From: an uncultured Clostridium sp.
Lineage (GTDB): Bacteria; Bacillota; Clostridia; Clostridiales; Clostridiaceae
Length of the DNA: 61,945 nucleotides
Assembly: GCA_900547475.1 (NCBI GenBank)
Contig: URGW01000021.1
Location: forward strand, 1-61,945
Direction of reading: 5' to 3'
Shown here: in pieces, positions 8,516 through 17,449 of the stretch
Position numbering within the stretch: position 1 is the first letter of the stretch
Layout of the letters: each line of letters starts with the position of its first letter
Translations under genes and position numbers: made by a program
Notes under the pieces: generated by a model
The model's database searches: none
The model's input: only the letters and a program-made list of their open reading frames with translations
What the model was told of the DNA's origin: nothing

Positions 8516-9331
8516 CTATTCATCAATAAAGTTGCTTATCTCCTTATTAAACTTATCTCTTTCATCATAAAAGGTCGCATGTCCACTATCCATAAATTTT
8601 ACTAATTTACTGTTATTTATTAATTTTTTCTGCTCTTCTGCTAAAGGAAATAAACAAACCCTATCATGAATACCATGTATAATTAATGTCTGAACTTTTA
8701 TTTTTTTCATATCATCAAATAAAGATTCTTCACCTAACCACGTATTGGCAACTTTAGCTGTTGACCAACCAGCAGCTTCTAATCCTAGTTGAAAAAACCA
8801 CTCAATAAAAGGTTTACTAACTTTTTTATAAAAAAACATATTTCCAAAATTTCTTAACATCTTAGGTCTATCACTATATGTTCCTTCTATTATCTCCTCA
8901 ACAACATCTCTACTTATTCCATATGGAAAATATGAGCGCTTAATAAGACTAGGTGCCGCTGCTCCACAAAGAATTAACTTATCTACCCCTTTACCATTAT
9001 GTCTTGCCATATACCTTATTGCTATAGCCCCTCCTGTTGAATGCCCTAATAACACAAAGTTATCTAAACTTAACGTATCTACTACTGCTTTTACATCATC
9101 ACTTAATGTATCATAATCATATCCACATACTGGTCTATCTGAACTCCCAAAACCTCTTTGATCTATTCCAATACATCTATAGCCTTTATCAACTAAATAA
9201 TCATATTGATATTCAAATAAATCATGACTTCCTGGCCATCCATGTAAAAAAACAATAGTTTTATCTGCTTTTTCATTAAGATCTTCAACATATATTTTTA
9301 CGTTTGATTCAACCTTAATATAATATCCCAT
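8516..9331 (-). CDS. Alpha/beta-fold hydrolase
   Basis: A 271-aa soluble hydrolase of the usual family length. The oxyanion-hole segment is FLHGWPGS, the nucleophile elbow GHSTGG gives the catalytic Ser, the acid is probably the Asp in HGIHDRV, and the catalytic His is in DSGHATFYDE. The sequence resembles the haloperoxidase/epoxide-hydrolase-like branch of small esterases, but the substrate cannot be inferred. The ATG at 9331 has a GGAG box nearby. It stands alone between terminators. Confidence 0.88.
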   Translation of the reverse strand: MGYYIKVESNVKIYVEDLNEKADKTIVFLHGWPGSHDLFEYQYDYLVDKGYRCIGIDQRGFGSSDRPVCGYDYDTLSDDVKAVVDTLSLDNFVLLGHSTGGAIAIRYMARHNGKGVDKLILCGAAAPSLIKRSYFPYGISRDVVEEIIEGTYSDRPKMLRNFGNMFFYKKVSKPFIEWFFQLGLEAAGWSTAKVANTWLGEESLFDDMKKIKVQTLIIHGIHDRVCLFPLAEEQKKLINNSKLVKFMDSGHATFYDERDKFNKEISNFIDE

Positions 9332-9457
9332 TATTTTACTCCATAAAAAATTAAATATTTATTATAGATTATTCTGAAAAATAATAGATGTTACTTCTAG
9401 CCAATTTTAAAATATATATTTTGAATTTATAATAGCAATAAAAAGTATTAAAAACAT

Positions 9458-9496
9458 AAATTTAAGGAGATGAAAATTCATCTCCCTTAAATTTTT
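9458..9496 (-). terminator. Terminator of the GH20 gene
   Basis: Stem AAATTTAAGG-AGATGAA with TTCATCTCCTTAAATTT (one bulge), starting at the stop codon, with a T-rich tail on the minus strand. Confidence 0.7.
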
Positions 9497-11687
9497 ATTC
9501 TATAATTTTGTTACTTCTTCTATATATAAGCATTGCTCCTAAAATTATACTTACAATAGCAATTATACCCCAAGGTCCAGACTCAATTCCTGTTTGTGGT
9601 AACATTCCACTATTATTAGAATTCCCATTTCCTGGTTTAGTTGAATTTTCTGGTTTTTCTGATGGATTTGGAACTTTTTCATCTACATTTTCTTTAGATT
9701 CAAGATTATTAATAGCATCCTTTAATTTGTTTACCATACTATTGATTTCTTCTTGACTATTTGCTACTCCTACTAAAGATCTAGCTTCTTCTAAAATCTT
9801 ATTTAAATTTCCAAAGCTTTCTTCAGTATAATCTTCAGCCTTTAATCCTTCAGCCTTTTCAATTAATTCATTTAATTCATCATAATTTAATTCAACTAAC
9901 TCTTTAACTGGTTGAACTTCTGGTAAAGAAGTGCCCTTTTCAAAAGCAGCTACATTTCCAAGCTTTTTATAATTTTCTCTAAACTCATTAATATCAGCAA
10001 TCTTATTACTTGATGTATTCCAAGCCTTAGATGCTAAAGAACGTAACTCTTTAGAAATATCTTCTGTTATAACATCTTCAGTAACTAAATCAGGTTTATC
10101 GCACCATATAGCCAATGAAGTTCCCTTTATAACCTCTGAATTATCATCAATAGTATTGCTTTGGAATTGTCCTGGTGTCCAATCATTATATATTCTTACA
10201 TCTTGATCTAAGTAGTCAAAAGAATGTTGTTCACGTCCATCATCTGGCTTACTTGGTCTTAATACATAATAAAAGTAACTTGCATTTACATTATAAATAT
10301 CTTTATGTCCTTTTTCTATAAATGTATTCAGTTTTGCAATACTTGGATTCCATCCCATTTGAGACCAAAAATCTATACCAATATAATCGTGCATTTTTAT
10401 TTGTTGTTTATTTTCTCTATTGTCATTTTCACCATAATAAATTCCATCATTCCAAATTCTTGGCTTAAATCCTCCTTCATGTACGAAAGCTGCTATATCA
10501 TTAATATAGTTAGCCATAGTATCTTTCCATGTATATTCTGCCCCTAAGTTTTCTTTAGCATAATTATCTAAAACTTCTTTATATTCTGTAGTAAATGGAG
10601 GTCTATCAAATTCCATATATTCATCTCCACCTATATGAAAATCTGTACATCCTTCAAATAAATCCATATACTCCTTATAAAGACCCTTTATATAAGTTAT
10701 AGCATCAGGATTTGTTACATCTAATGCAACTTTACTCTTATTCCCATTCTTATCCACTTGTCCAAACTCTGGATGAACTTTTAATATATGCTCTACGTGA
10801 CCAGGCGTATCTAAAGAAGGAATCACTTTTATCCCGTATTTTTTAGCTTCTGCTAAAATCTCTCTTACTTCTTCCTTTGTTAAATATCCATCTTGTGATA
10901 CTATTGCTGGATCAAAATCACTTTCAATTCTAAATCCTAAATTTTCTGAAAAGTGAAGTTGAATCGTATTCATTTTAAAATAAGAAAGTTGTCTTATATG
11001 TTGGATTATCCAATCTTTTGATATATATTTTCTAGCCATATCAACATGAACACGGCGCTCTGCTACATTAGGGTAATCAACTATTGTTCCGTAAACTAAC
11101 TTATTATTGTTAGTAATCATTAAATGTTGTATAGTACGTAATGCATACATAGCTGAATTTTCAGAAGCAGCTACTATTTTTACACCACTTTCATTAATTT
11201 CTATTTTATAAGCTTCATCACTATTACTTTTTTCTGTTATTGGATTTTCCTTATCTAAAGTTATAACAATATCTTTAGATGTTATTTGTGAATCTAACGC
11301 ATATACCTTATCAATTTCCCTTGTTGTAGGAATTTGCTTTTCTAAAAATTCAGCTGAAACTAATTCTACAATTTCCTTTAATCTTGAATTATTCAAATAC
11401 GCTTCAGTCTTTGGAATAACAAACCTAGTTGTTTCATCCATAGTCCAATTTTGAGCATTTTCTGATACTTCATAAGATTGAACAATTGGTAATACTAAGC
11501 TAGATAATTTGTCACCAGTTAAGTTCAAAGTATCTAAATCCTTTTCATTCTCAACTTCTTTTACCAATGCTACCTCTTCATTCTCCCCAGAAACTCTATC
11601 TACCTTATTTCCATTAGCATATGTTACATTTGTAAATGTTGATAAAATCATTAAAGCAGATAAGGCACTTACTAAAATTCTTTTCAT
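9495..11687 (-). CDS. Wall-anchored beta-N-acetylhexosaminidase, GH20
   Basis: A 730-aa surface enzyme that removes terminal GlcNAc/GalNAc from glycans such as mucin or host glycoproteins. A signal peptide (residues 1-25) is followed by a GH20b-like N-terminal domain (about 60-200) and the GH20 catalytic barrel (about 205-540). The barrel has the catalytic Asp-Glu pair in HIGGDEY, the substrate-shaping PGH loop (DTPGHVEH) and active-site Trp residues. A FIVAR-like three-helix module (about 610-670), a Pro/Ser/Asn-rich spacer and a sortase signal end it: LPQTG, a hydrophobic helix and a basic tail (YRRSNK). The ATG at 11687 is 9 nt from GGAG; the ATG at 11696 is too close. A sortase is not in the window. 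Confidence 0.93.
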   Translation of the reverse strand: MKRILVSALSALMILSTFTNVTYANGNKVDRVSGENEEVALVKEVENEKDLDTLNLTGDKLSSLVLPIVQSYEVSENAQNWTMDETTRFVIPKTEAYLNNSRLKEIVELVSAEFLEKQIPTTREIDKVYALDSQITSKDIVITLDKENPITEKSNSDEAYKIEINESGVKIVAASENSAMYALRTIQHLMITNNNKLVYGTIVDYPNVAERRVHVDMARKYISKDWIIQHIRQLSYFKMNTIQLHFSENLGFRIESDFDPAIVSQDGYLTKEEVREILAEAKKYGIKVIPSLDTPGHVEHILKVHPEFGQVDKNGNKSKVALDVTNPDAITYIKGLYKEYMDLFEGCTDFHIGGDEYMEFDRPPFTTEYKEVLDNYAKENLGAEYTWKDTMANYINDIAAFVHEGGFKPRIWNDGIYYGENDNRENKQQIKMHDYIGIDFWSQMGWNPSIAKLNTFIEKGHKDIYNVNASYFYYVLRPSKPDDGREQHSFDYLDQDVRIYNDWTPGQFQSNTIDDNSEVIKGTSLAIWCDKPDLVTEDVITEDISKELRSLASKAWNTSSNKIADINEFRENYKKLGNVAAFEKGTSLPEVQPVKELVELNYDELNELIEKAEGLKAEDYTEESFGNLNKILEEARSLVGVANSQEEINSMVNKLKDAINNLESKENVDEKVPNPSEKPENSTKPGNGNSNNSGMLPQTGIESGPWGIIAIVSIILGAMLIYRRSNKIIE

Positions 11688-11732
11688 AAAATACATCTCC
11701 TTTTATACCTTTATTTAATTTTATAAAATAAT

Positions 11733-11801
11733 AACCATAAAGGGCATGAGAAAATAACTCATCTAAACAAATAGATAAGTTAGCTCATGCCCTTTATGGT
11801 T
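11733..11801. other. Long hairpin in the GH20 upstream region
   Basis: An 18-bp perfect inverted repeat (11733-11750 with 11784-11801) encloses a second inverted repeat (AACTcATCTA with TAGATaAGTT). It has no T-run on either strand, so it is not a simple terminator. It lies 46 bp upstream of the GH20 start and after the XRE gene on the same strand. Confidence 0.55.
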
Positions 11802-11874
11802 ACACACTATAAAAAGTCTAACATATAATTTGCTATAATTCAACAATTTATTCTAATTTTCACAAAAAAATTAA

Positions 11875-12921
11875 TTAGTTGTATCTATTTAATATTTCAA
11901 CAAATCTTGGATTTTCTTTTACAAAACTCAAACTTTCATCAACATCGTTTTTTAGCATTTCTAAAAATATTTGAACAAATTGCTTGTGCTCTTGTTCATT
12001 TATATCTTTTTTCTTAATATGTCTGTAAAGTCTGGTTTTAGAAATATCCCATTCATTCTTCAACGCTGGAATCATTTTTTCTAATAATTCAATTAATTTT
12101 TCTTGGTCTTTTTGCGTTGTATAAAGTTGAAAATAGGCAGCATAAGAATTATAATTCCAAAGTTCATACAATATATTTGTTTTTTCAATAATCTCTGCAA
12201 TATTCTCAGCGTCATCTATTCTACTTTCTTGCAATGCAATTTCTATCATAGTAATTAAAGTTGAAAATATTTCTGTCATAGATTTTAAAAGCTTTCCTTC
12301 GAAAATTTCTGATGCCTTGTTTAATTCCCCCTTTGACCTATAAAGATTACCTTGTAATTGTATTTTATCATAAGATATAGTAGGAAGAATATCAATGTAT
12401 TTTTGTGCATGTTCATAATCTTTTTGCTCTATATATCTATTTATAAGTAATGAAATAGCTTGGTTTCTTATTTCTACTTTTTCACTATTAGCACACTGCT
12501 CATATAATTGAATTATTTTTTCTTCGTATACATCCTTATCAGTTATATTATACATATACAAACTACCTAAAAGTGTTATTGCAAGATTAAGAATTAATTT
12601 ATCACAAGTAGGATATTCACGTATTTTGTCCATACACTTTTGAAAAACACTTTCATAACCATCAGTTTGAATTGACATAACAACATTATTTATAAATTCA
12701 TTAATTTCTCTATCTGTAAGTTCTTCATTAAAAGATAAAAGTGTATTTAAATCAACCTTTAAAAGTCTAGCTAAAGGTGAAAGTAATGTAATGTCTGGAT
12801 AAGATACTCCCTTCTCCCATTTATTCACTGCTGGTGTAGATACCCCTAAAGAACTTGCTAATTGTTCTTGAGTTAAATTTTGTTCTATGCGCTTATTTTT
12901 TATAATTAAATTAATTTTCAT
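11875..12921 (-). CDS. XRE-family regulator with TPR-like C-terminal region
   Basis: A 348-aa protein. Residues 1-60 are a lambda-repressor-like helix-turn-helix (LTQEQLASSLGVSTPAVNKWEKG). The remaining 280 residues are helical and degenerate-repeat-like (repeated Y-x-A-x-K-Y and E-L-N-K-A-S segments), resembling the TPR-type ligand-binding halves of RRNPP-like or clostridial XRE regulators. The ATG at 12921 is preceded by AAGGAG with a 6-nt spacer; an upstream in-frame ATG at 12948 lacks a box. It is monocistronic, so its target is unknown. The neighbouring GH20 gene is one candidate (inference). Confidence 0.85.
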   Translation of the reverse strand: MKINLIIKNKRIEQNLTQEQLASSLGVSTPAVNKWEKGVSYPDITLLSPLARLLKVDLNTLLSFNEELTDREINEFINNVVMSIQTDGYESVFQKCMDKIREYPTCDKLILNLAITLLGSLYMYNITDKDVYEEKIIQLYEQCANSEKVEIRNQAISLLINRYIEQKDYEHAQKYIDILPTISYDKIQLQGNLYRSKGELNKASEIFEGKLLKSMTEIFSTLITMIEIALQESRIDDAENIAEIIEKTNILYELWNYNSYAAYFQLYTTQKDQEKLIELLEKMIPALKNEWDISKTRLYRHIKKKDINEQEHKQFVQIFLEMLKNDVDESLSFVKENPRFVEILNRYN

Positions 12922-13087
12922 AGTATACTCCTTTAATTGATAGTACAAAAGCTTTTGTCATTAATATTTTATCATTCACAGGATAGTTATACTATTGAAC
13001 AATTGTTAATTTAAAGTCCATTTTATTAACCATTAGTTAATATATTTTATTTCATAGCTTGTTATTAACATGGCTTATATTAAAATT

Positions 13088-13177
13088 CATCTTTTATTAA
13101 AAAAAGAGTTAGTTTCATACGAAGGCACTGAAAAACTTAAAGTTTTTCAATGCCCTTGTTTTATACTAACTCTTTTT
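13088..13177 (-). terminator. Two-tier terminator hairpin
   Basis: The outer stem AAAAAGAGTTAGT pairs with ACTAACTCTTTTT. An inner stem (GGCA-TGAAAAACTT with AAGTTTTTCA-TGCC) sits inside. T-runs are present on both strands. It directly follows the first ABC-F-like 3'-end fragment. Confidence 0.65.
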
Positions 13178-13227
13178 GTGGAACTTTATATGATTTTCAG
13201 CGTCCAACCCTCACATACCTTTCCACA
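13178..13227 (-). repeat. ABC-F 3'-end fragment, copy R1
   Basis: A 50-nt sequence 47/50 identical to R2 (13716-13765) and clearly related to the 3' end of the intact ABC-F gene (18654-18694). Read on the minus strand it encodes CEGWTLKII-stop, compared with CEDWTLKI in the intact protein. Like the intact gene it is followed by a terminator. It is a candidate attachment-site duplicate. Confidence 0.65.
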
Positions 13228-13233
13228 ATTACT

Positions 13234-13626
13234 TTAAAATTTTGAAGTTAATGTACCTTGATGAAATATCATTTTCCATTTTCCATAAAAACACTTCCAG
13301 ATGGAACTACGTAGTGAATACTTTTTATTTTCATCTACTTCATCATGTTTAATTACTTTGTATATTGCTAATATACATTCATCAGATAATTCTCTTATAC
13401 TAAAATCTCTTATCTCCCACTCTATTTCAGTATTATCATTTGCATCTTGATACACTTCTCCATACTTATAAGAAGTCACTTTCCCTGAACTAGTAAACTC
13501 AATAAACTCTGTTGATATTAATTCTGATATTTTTTCTGATGATTTTCTAACTTCCGATTTTAATAATTCACATTCACATTAATATATTATTTTATCTAAA
13601 ACTTTATCAACATTTTTGTTACTCAA
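13234..13626 (-). pseudogene. DUF4440/SnoaL-like protein gene with an in-frame stop
   Basis: From a TTG at 13626, preceded by GGAGGG at 7-nt spacing, a 131-codon frame encodes a DUF4440-type (NTF2-like) protein: LLKSEVRKS near the N-terminus, then a C-terminal block KYSLRSSIW and GKWKMIFHQGT. A TAA at 13579-13581 interrupts it at codon 16. The part after the stop has only a GTG at 13479 as a possible restart, which would remove the first helix. It is therefore probably inactive. It is sandwiched between the two ABC-F 3'-end fragments R1 and R2, suggesting that it arrived by insertion. Confidence 0.7.
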
Positions 13627-13681
13627 TATTCTCCCTCCATTCTATTCTGATTATTGTAACAAAACAATGTATTAACTTCAA

Positions 13682-13715
13682 TAAAAGAGTTAGCTTTTTA
13701 AACTAACTCCTTTTT
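13682..13715 (-). terminator. Terminator after the recombinase remnant
   Basis: GAGTTAGTTT and AAGCTAACTC pair closely, with A/T runs on both sides. It directly follows R2 and matches the outer stem of 13088-13177. Confidence 0.6.
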
Positions 13716-13765
13716 GTGGAACTTTATATAATTTTCAGCGTCCAATCCTCATATACCTTTCCACA
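13716..13765 (-). repeat. ABC-F 3'-end fragment, copy R2
   Basis: Second copy of the 50-nt fragment (three differences from R1), encoding YEDWTLKII-stop on the minus strand. It marks the left edge of the recombinase remnant and the defence-like genes. The corresponding right edge would be the intact ABC-F 3' end. Confidence 0.65.
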
Positions 13766-13825
13766 CTTTTCGAACTAATTTTAGATAGTCCATCATCGTG
13801 GTTCCACACGCAAAGATAAAAAAAA

Positions 13826-14344
13826 TTAGTTATACTCAACTACAAATTTATTATCTTTACATACTTTAATATATCTTATCTTGTCCATTAACTCTTCTCT
13901 CGTAAGTTCAACTGTATCAACTACTTTAAGTTCCCTTTTAATTCTTTTAATCTTATCTTCAATTTCTAACTTATTGCTATCAATACTATTCTTACTTCTC
14001 TCAAGTCCTAATATCTTATTATTATCTTCTTCAATAGAGATTTCTAACTCTTTTATTTTTTTATCTATTACTTTCTTTGTAATATCAGAACACTCTAAAA
14101 AATTATCTATCAATTTACTCAGTTGATCTTCTTTCTTTACAACATCTTTTTTTATCGTAATAATAGACTTGTTAATTTCAACTACTGACATTTTCTTAGC
14201 TATCCTTAATTCATTTTGTAATTTTATTAGCTTAGCTTTATTACTTAATCTAATATTTTTATAATAATTCTTAGCTAAATTATTTATAAACTCATCAACC
14301 TTTGATAACTTAACATTATCATTATCACATATACTTACACCAAT
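13826..14344 (-). pseudogene. C-terminal remnant of a large serine recombinase
   Basis: An open frame of about 172 codons bounded by a stop at 14345. It is coiled-coil rich and ends in DKIRYIKVCKDNKFVVEYN, which resembles the extreme C-terminus of large serine recombinases (a helix followed by a conserved I-x-V-x-x-DNK-x-x-V/I strand). The resolvase catalytic domain, with its nucleophilic Ser, and the zinc-ribbon domain are absent, and no start codon with a ribosome binding site is evident at the 5' end. An internal ATG at 14191 exists. The remnant lies beside repeat R2, where an integrase gene normally lies next to its attachment site. The assignment rests on pattern similarity. Confidence 0.55.
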
Positions 14345-14395
14345 TTATACTTAAACATTAGATAAAGTTAAAAGTTTATTTTTAAATACATCAAC

Positions 14396-15061
14396 TTATT
14401 CTTTTAGTAATTGTTTAAGAATACCTGCATAAATACTTACATCTCCACTATTATCAGCCAATCTATATCTATCATCTTTAGATAACTTATTCCACTCTGA
14501 ATTCTCTCTAAAATCTATTCCTTTAAGTTTGAGTAACTCTTCTGGTGTCATTTCTCTAATCTTTATGTCTATTTCCTTTATTAAATCATCTAATTTAACA
14601 TTTATATCTATAATAAATTCTCTGGCTATAACTTTTAATATAATATTATATATAATATCAGAATATATATTATATAACTTTATACATGTACTATTCTCTG
14701 TTAAAGGATATAAAATATTAGGTTCATCATTAAATATAAGGTTATATCTTGATAAATTACTATGTGCAAATACATTTCTAAATTTTCTTACACTAATCTT
14801 TTTATTGTTTAAAAAGTTATACTCTATATTAGTTATATATTTCTTTTCTTTTAACTCTCTTAATACCTTATAAAATTCAATATCATACTTTTTAATTGAA
14901 TCTTTCAAGATTACTTCTGTTAAGTTAAATAAATTTATCAATCCAGCATGTCCGCTAATCTCATTAACAATAATATCGCAATATTGTAGTAATTCTCCAT
15001 AATGTCTAGAATACTGCCATACATAATCAACAACTTCTCCTTTGGTATATATATTTTTCAT
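14396..15061 (-). CDS. HEPN-like protein, possible RNase effector
   Basis: A 221-aa, mostly helical protein. An R-N-x-x-x-H motif (Arg95-Asn96 to His100, in FRNVFAHSN) fits the R-x4-6-H signature of HEPN ribonucleases, and a helix before it matches a HEPN bundle. The C-terminal half is Lys/Ile-rich with a conserved-looking tail (DRYRLADNSGDVS). It is divergently transcribed from the nuclease gene at 15188 across 126 bp, so the two may share control. HEPN proteins are common toxins or abortive-infection effectors; no MNT antitoxin is adjacent. The function is inference. Confidence 0.65.
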   Translation of the reverse strand: MKNIYTKGEVVDYVWQYSRHYGELLQYCDIIVNEISGHAGLINLFNLTEVILKDSIKKYDIEFYKVLRELKEKKYITNIEYNFLNNKKISVRKFRNVFAHSNLSRYNLIFNDEPNILYPLTENSTCIKLYNIYSDIIYNIILKVIAREFIIDINVKLDDLIKEIDIKIREMTPEELLKLKGIDFRENSEWNKLSKDDRYRLADNSGDVSIYAGILKQLLKE

Positions 15062-15136
15062 AAATACCTCCTATTTTTATCATTAACACAAATATAATTT
15101 TAGCATACTTTCCTTATATTGTAATATGTTCGTTTT

Positions 15137-15165
15137 TTGATATACTTATTACTATATACTATAAA
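15137..15165 (+). promoter_or_regulatory. Promoter of the nuclease-like gene
   Basis: A TTGATA -35 box (15137-15142), a 17-bp spacer and a TATAAA -10 box (15160-15165), 22 bp before the ATG at 15188. Confidence 0.5.
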
Positions 15166-15187
15166 ATTCTACACGGAGGTACTTATT

Positions 15188-16912
15188 ATGAGTGGACAAG
15201 ATGGATCGAGAGGATATCTATATCAATCAATAATCTCAATGTTAGAAGCTTTAAATGATGAAAATTGGGATAAAATCTATGTTGAATTTAAAACAATGAA
15301 TGATAAAGTAGATATCGCTCTTTCATTACAAGAGAAAATAAAAAAAACTATTCAAGTAAAGTCTTCAATAAATCTCTTTACTAAAAAAGATATAGAAAAA
15401 TGGCTTTTGGATTTGATTAACGACTTCCCTTCACAAGAGTATGTCTTATACCTAATAGGCAATTGTAATTTAGATGCAAATACTCTTATAAAATCTCTTG
15501 ATAAACATAAAAATAAAAATTTAGATAAAGAATCTGAAAAAGCTTTAGAAACTATTGACTCCAAATTACTAAATAATAATATTACTATAAGTTGTACTAC
15601 CTTTGATAAAAATAATTTAGCGAGTATTGTTAGAGATCACCTTAATAAATATATATCATCACAACAATTTACTCTTAGCCATGATGGTTTAGATTTAATA
15701 ACAAAAGCGTTCTTTTACACTTTTAATGCACTCTCTACTAAAGGAGAATATCTAAGTAAAGAAACATTTAATAATCAATTATTTAAATGGGTAGAAATAA
15801 ATTCTGGTGACCTTTTAACTCAAGTCAATAAATTTTCTAAACATAAAATAATGTTTTATGATAAAAATACTAAAAAAAGCTCACCTGAAGCTAAGGCTCT
15901 TAATATTAATAATCTTTATGGGTATCACCAAATAATTAACTCTCATAAGAATAAAATAATTGAATTAATAGATAATATAAAAAAATATAATTTAGAATCT
16001 ATTGATTCACCACAATTATCAATTAATGCAGAAAATGATCAACTTCCTTCAAGCTCATCTGAAGTGACACTTGATGATAATATAAAAAACTTTATCAACC
16101 TTTCAAGACCAGTTGAAAAATATCTTGAAAAAAATAATGATGAAAAAGACGATTTAATTAAATCAATAAAAGAAATTACTAATATAGATATAGACAGGTC
16201 TTTCTTTTATTTAGGACAATTAAAGGAAAAAACTCAAGGAATGTTTCCCTTAAACCAAAGCAGTGAATTAATTGGAACTGATGATGAAATAAATAAATAT
16301 CATTTTCTTGATGACTTAGAATATGAGATATATACTATCGAACTGGTAAATCATTTTATAGATACTTTTTCTAATTATTCAGCAATATCATTAATTATAA
16401 AAAATATCAGTGCTTTCTCTGATTCCAATCTAAATATAAAAATATATCTTCCTAAATCAGTTAAACTATTTAACCCTGAACATTATGAACTTGATGAAGT
16501 TATAACATGTTTTGTTAAACACTTTGCTGAAAAAGATGGTATCATTGAAAAAGTGTTTAAAGTAGCACCTGACAGTATTGTTACAATGGATGAAAAAAAA
16601 TATACATTTGATTCCAGAGATTTTAAAATTCAAACTCTTCCATTTAGCAATGACCATAATTGTGGATTTACAACTAAAGACTTCTATGAAATACTTACAA
16701 ATAATACTCGTCAAAAAATTTATAATGATGATACAGAATATAACATTCTTGAATACAAACTTAATGAACTTAATGCAAATCAAAATAAATTTCTTGGCAA
16801 TTATATCTTAATTTCATCCATAGAAGAAGATGTTGAAATTAAATACAGTATTACATCTAAATCTTCTGATGGTTCAATAAATGGAGTATTAAATTTACAA
16901 AAAAACTCTTAA
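15188..16912 (+). CDS. Cap4-like (DUF4297-type) nuclease, candidate defence effector
   Basis: A 574-aa protein. The first 80 residues show GSRGYLYQ, then YVEF, KVDIALS and TIQVKSS. This is the G-x-x-YQ / E / D / QxK arrangement of the PD-(D/E)xK-type nuclease domain in Cap4 and DUF4297-related defence proteins. About 490 residues follow that I do not recognise; they are mixed alpha/beta and could be a sensor or partner-binding region as in ABC-three-component systems. The ATG at 15188 has GGAGG at 15175; an upstream in-frame ATG at 15137 lacks a box. The next gene starts 42 nt downstream, so a short operon is likely. Confidence 0.65.
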   Translation: MSGQDGSRGYLYQSIISMLEALNDENWDKIYVEFKTMNDKVDIALSLQEKIKKTIQVKSSINLFTKKDIEKWLLDLINDFPSQEYVLYLIGNCNLDANTLIKSLDKHKNKNLDKESEKALETIDSKLLNNNITISCTTFDKNNLASIVRDHLNKYISSQQFTLSHDGLDLITKAFFYTFNALSTKGEYLSKETFNNQLFKWVEINSGDLLTQVNKFSKHKIMFYDKNTKKSSPEAKALNINNLYGYHQIINSHKNKIIELIDNIKKYNLESIDSPQLSINAENDQLPSSSSEVTLDDNIKNFINLSRPVEKYLEKNNDEKDDLIKSIKEITNIDIDRSFFYLGQLKEKTQGMFPLNQSSELIGTDDEINKYHFLDDLEYEIYTIELVNHFIDTFSNYSAISLIIKNISAFSDSNLNIKIYLPKSVKLFNPEHYELDEVITCFVKHFAEKDGIIEKVFKVAPDSIVTMDEKKYTFDSRDFKIQTLPFSNDHNCGFTTKDFYEILTNNTRQKIYNDDTEYNILEYKLNELNANQNKFLGNYILISSIEEDVEIKYSITSKSSDGSINGVLNLQKNS

Positions 16913-16954
16913 CAAATATAGTTAAAAATAATTATATGAAAGGATTTTTTAACA

Positions 16955-17434
16955 ATGAAATTAATAAAAAATGACAATCCAATATGGACAGAAACACCTC
17001 TAGATACTGTAATATTAAATAAAGATGCATTTGGTCTATATTTTTCAGATGATGAAGTTTCAGAAACACGTACAAAAATTCAAAATGGTATATCAATTCC
17101 AAGATGCAATAAGTCTCAAACATGCTTTGAAATACACGCTGAATAAAACTATGTAGGAGATATTACTGTTAATTTAGATTATCTTCCTCCTGAAATAGAT
17201 ATCATAATTTTTAATGACTTTCAAGGAAAAGGATATGCTGAAAAAGCATTAAGAAAATTTTTGAATGATTACTGTACAAATTACACTAGTATTGAAGCAA
17301 CTATTAGACACAAGAGCCCTAACTTTCCTTGTGTCAAACATCTACTCGAAAAACTTGAATTTAAATTTTACTACAACACTACTGATGTAGCCGTATATTC
17401 TAAAATGTTACATAATAGTTTGAAGCATAACTAA
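16955..17434 (+). pseudogene. GNAT-type acetyltransferase with an in-frame stop
   Basis: The frame encodes 159 residues if one TAA at 17144-17146 is ignored. Codons on both sides are in the same frame and form one protein. The second half carries the acetyl-CoA loop FQGKGYAEKALRKFL and the usual closing strands. The stop falls at codon 64, before the acetyl-CoA site, so a truncated product would be inactive. A single point mutation or sequencing error would explain it; read-through is less likely. It lies between the nuclease-like gene and the 367-aa gene, 15 nt from the latter, so all three probably form one transcription unit. Confidence 0.7.
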
Positions 17435-17449
17435 GTATAGGAGAAATTT

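Noticed and set aside
13798..13807. GTGGTTCCAC as a serine-recombinase attachment core matching 18654-18663
   Set aside because: The two sites are in opposite orientation with respect to the central dinucleotide, which would not give simple integration; the match is too short to stand alone.
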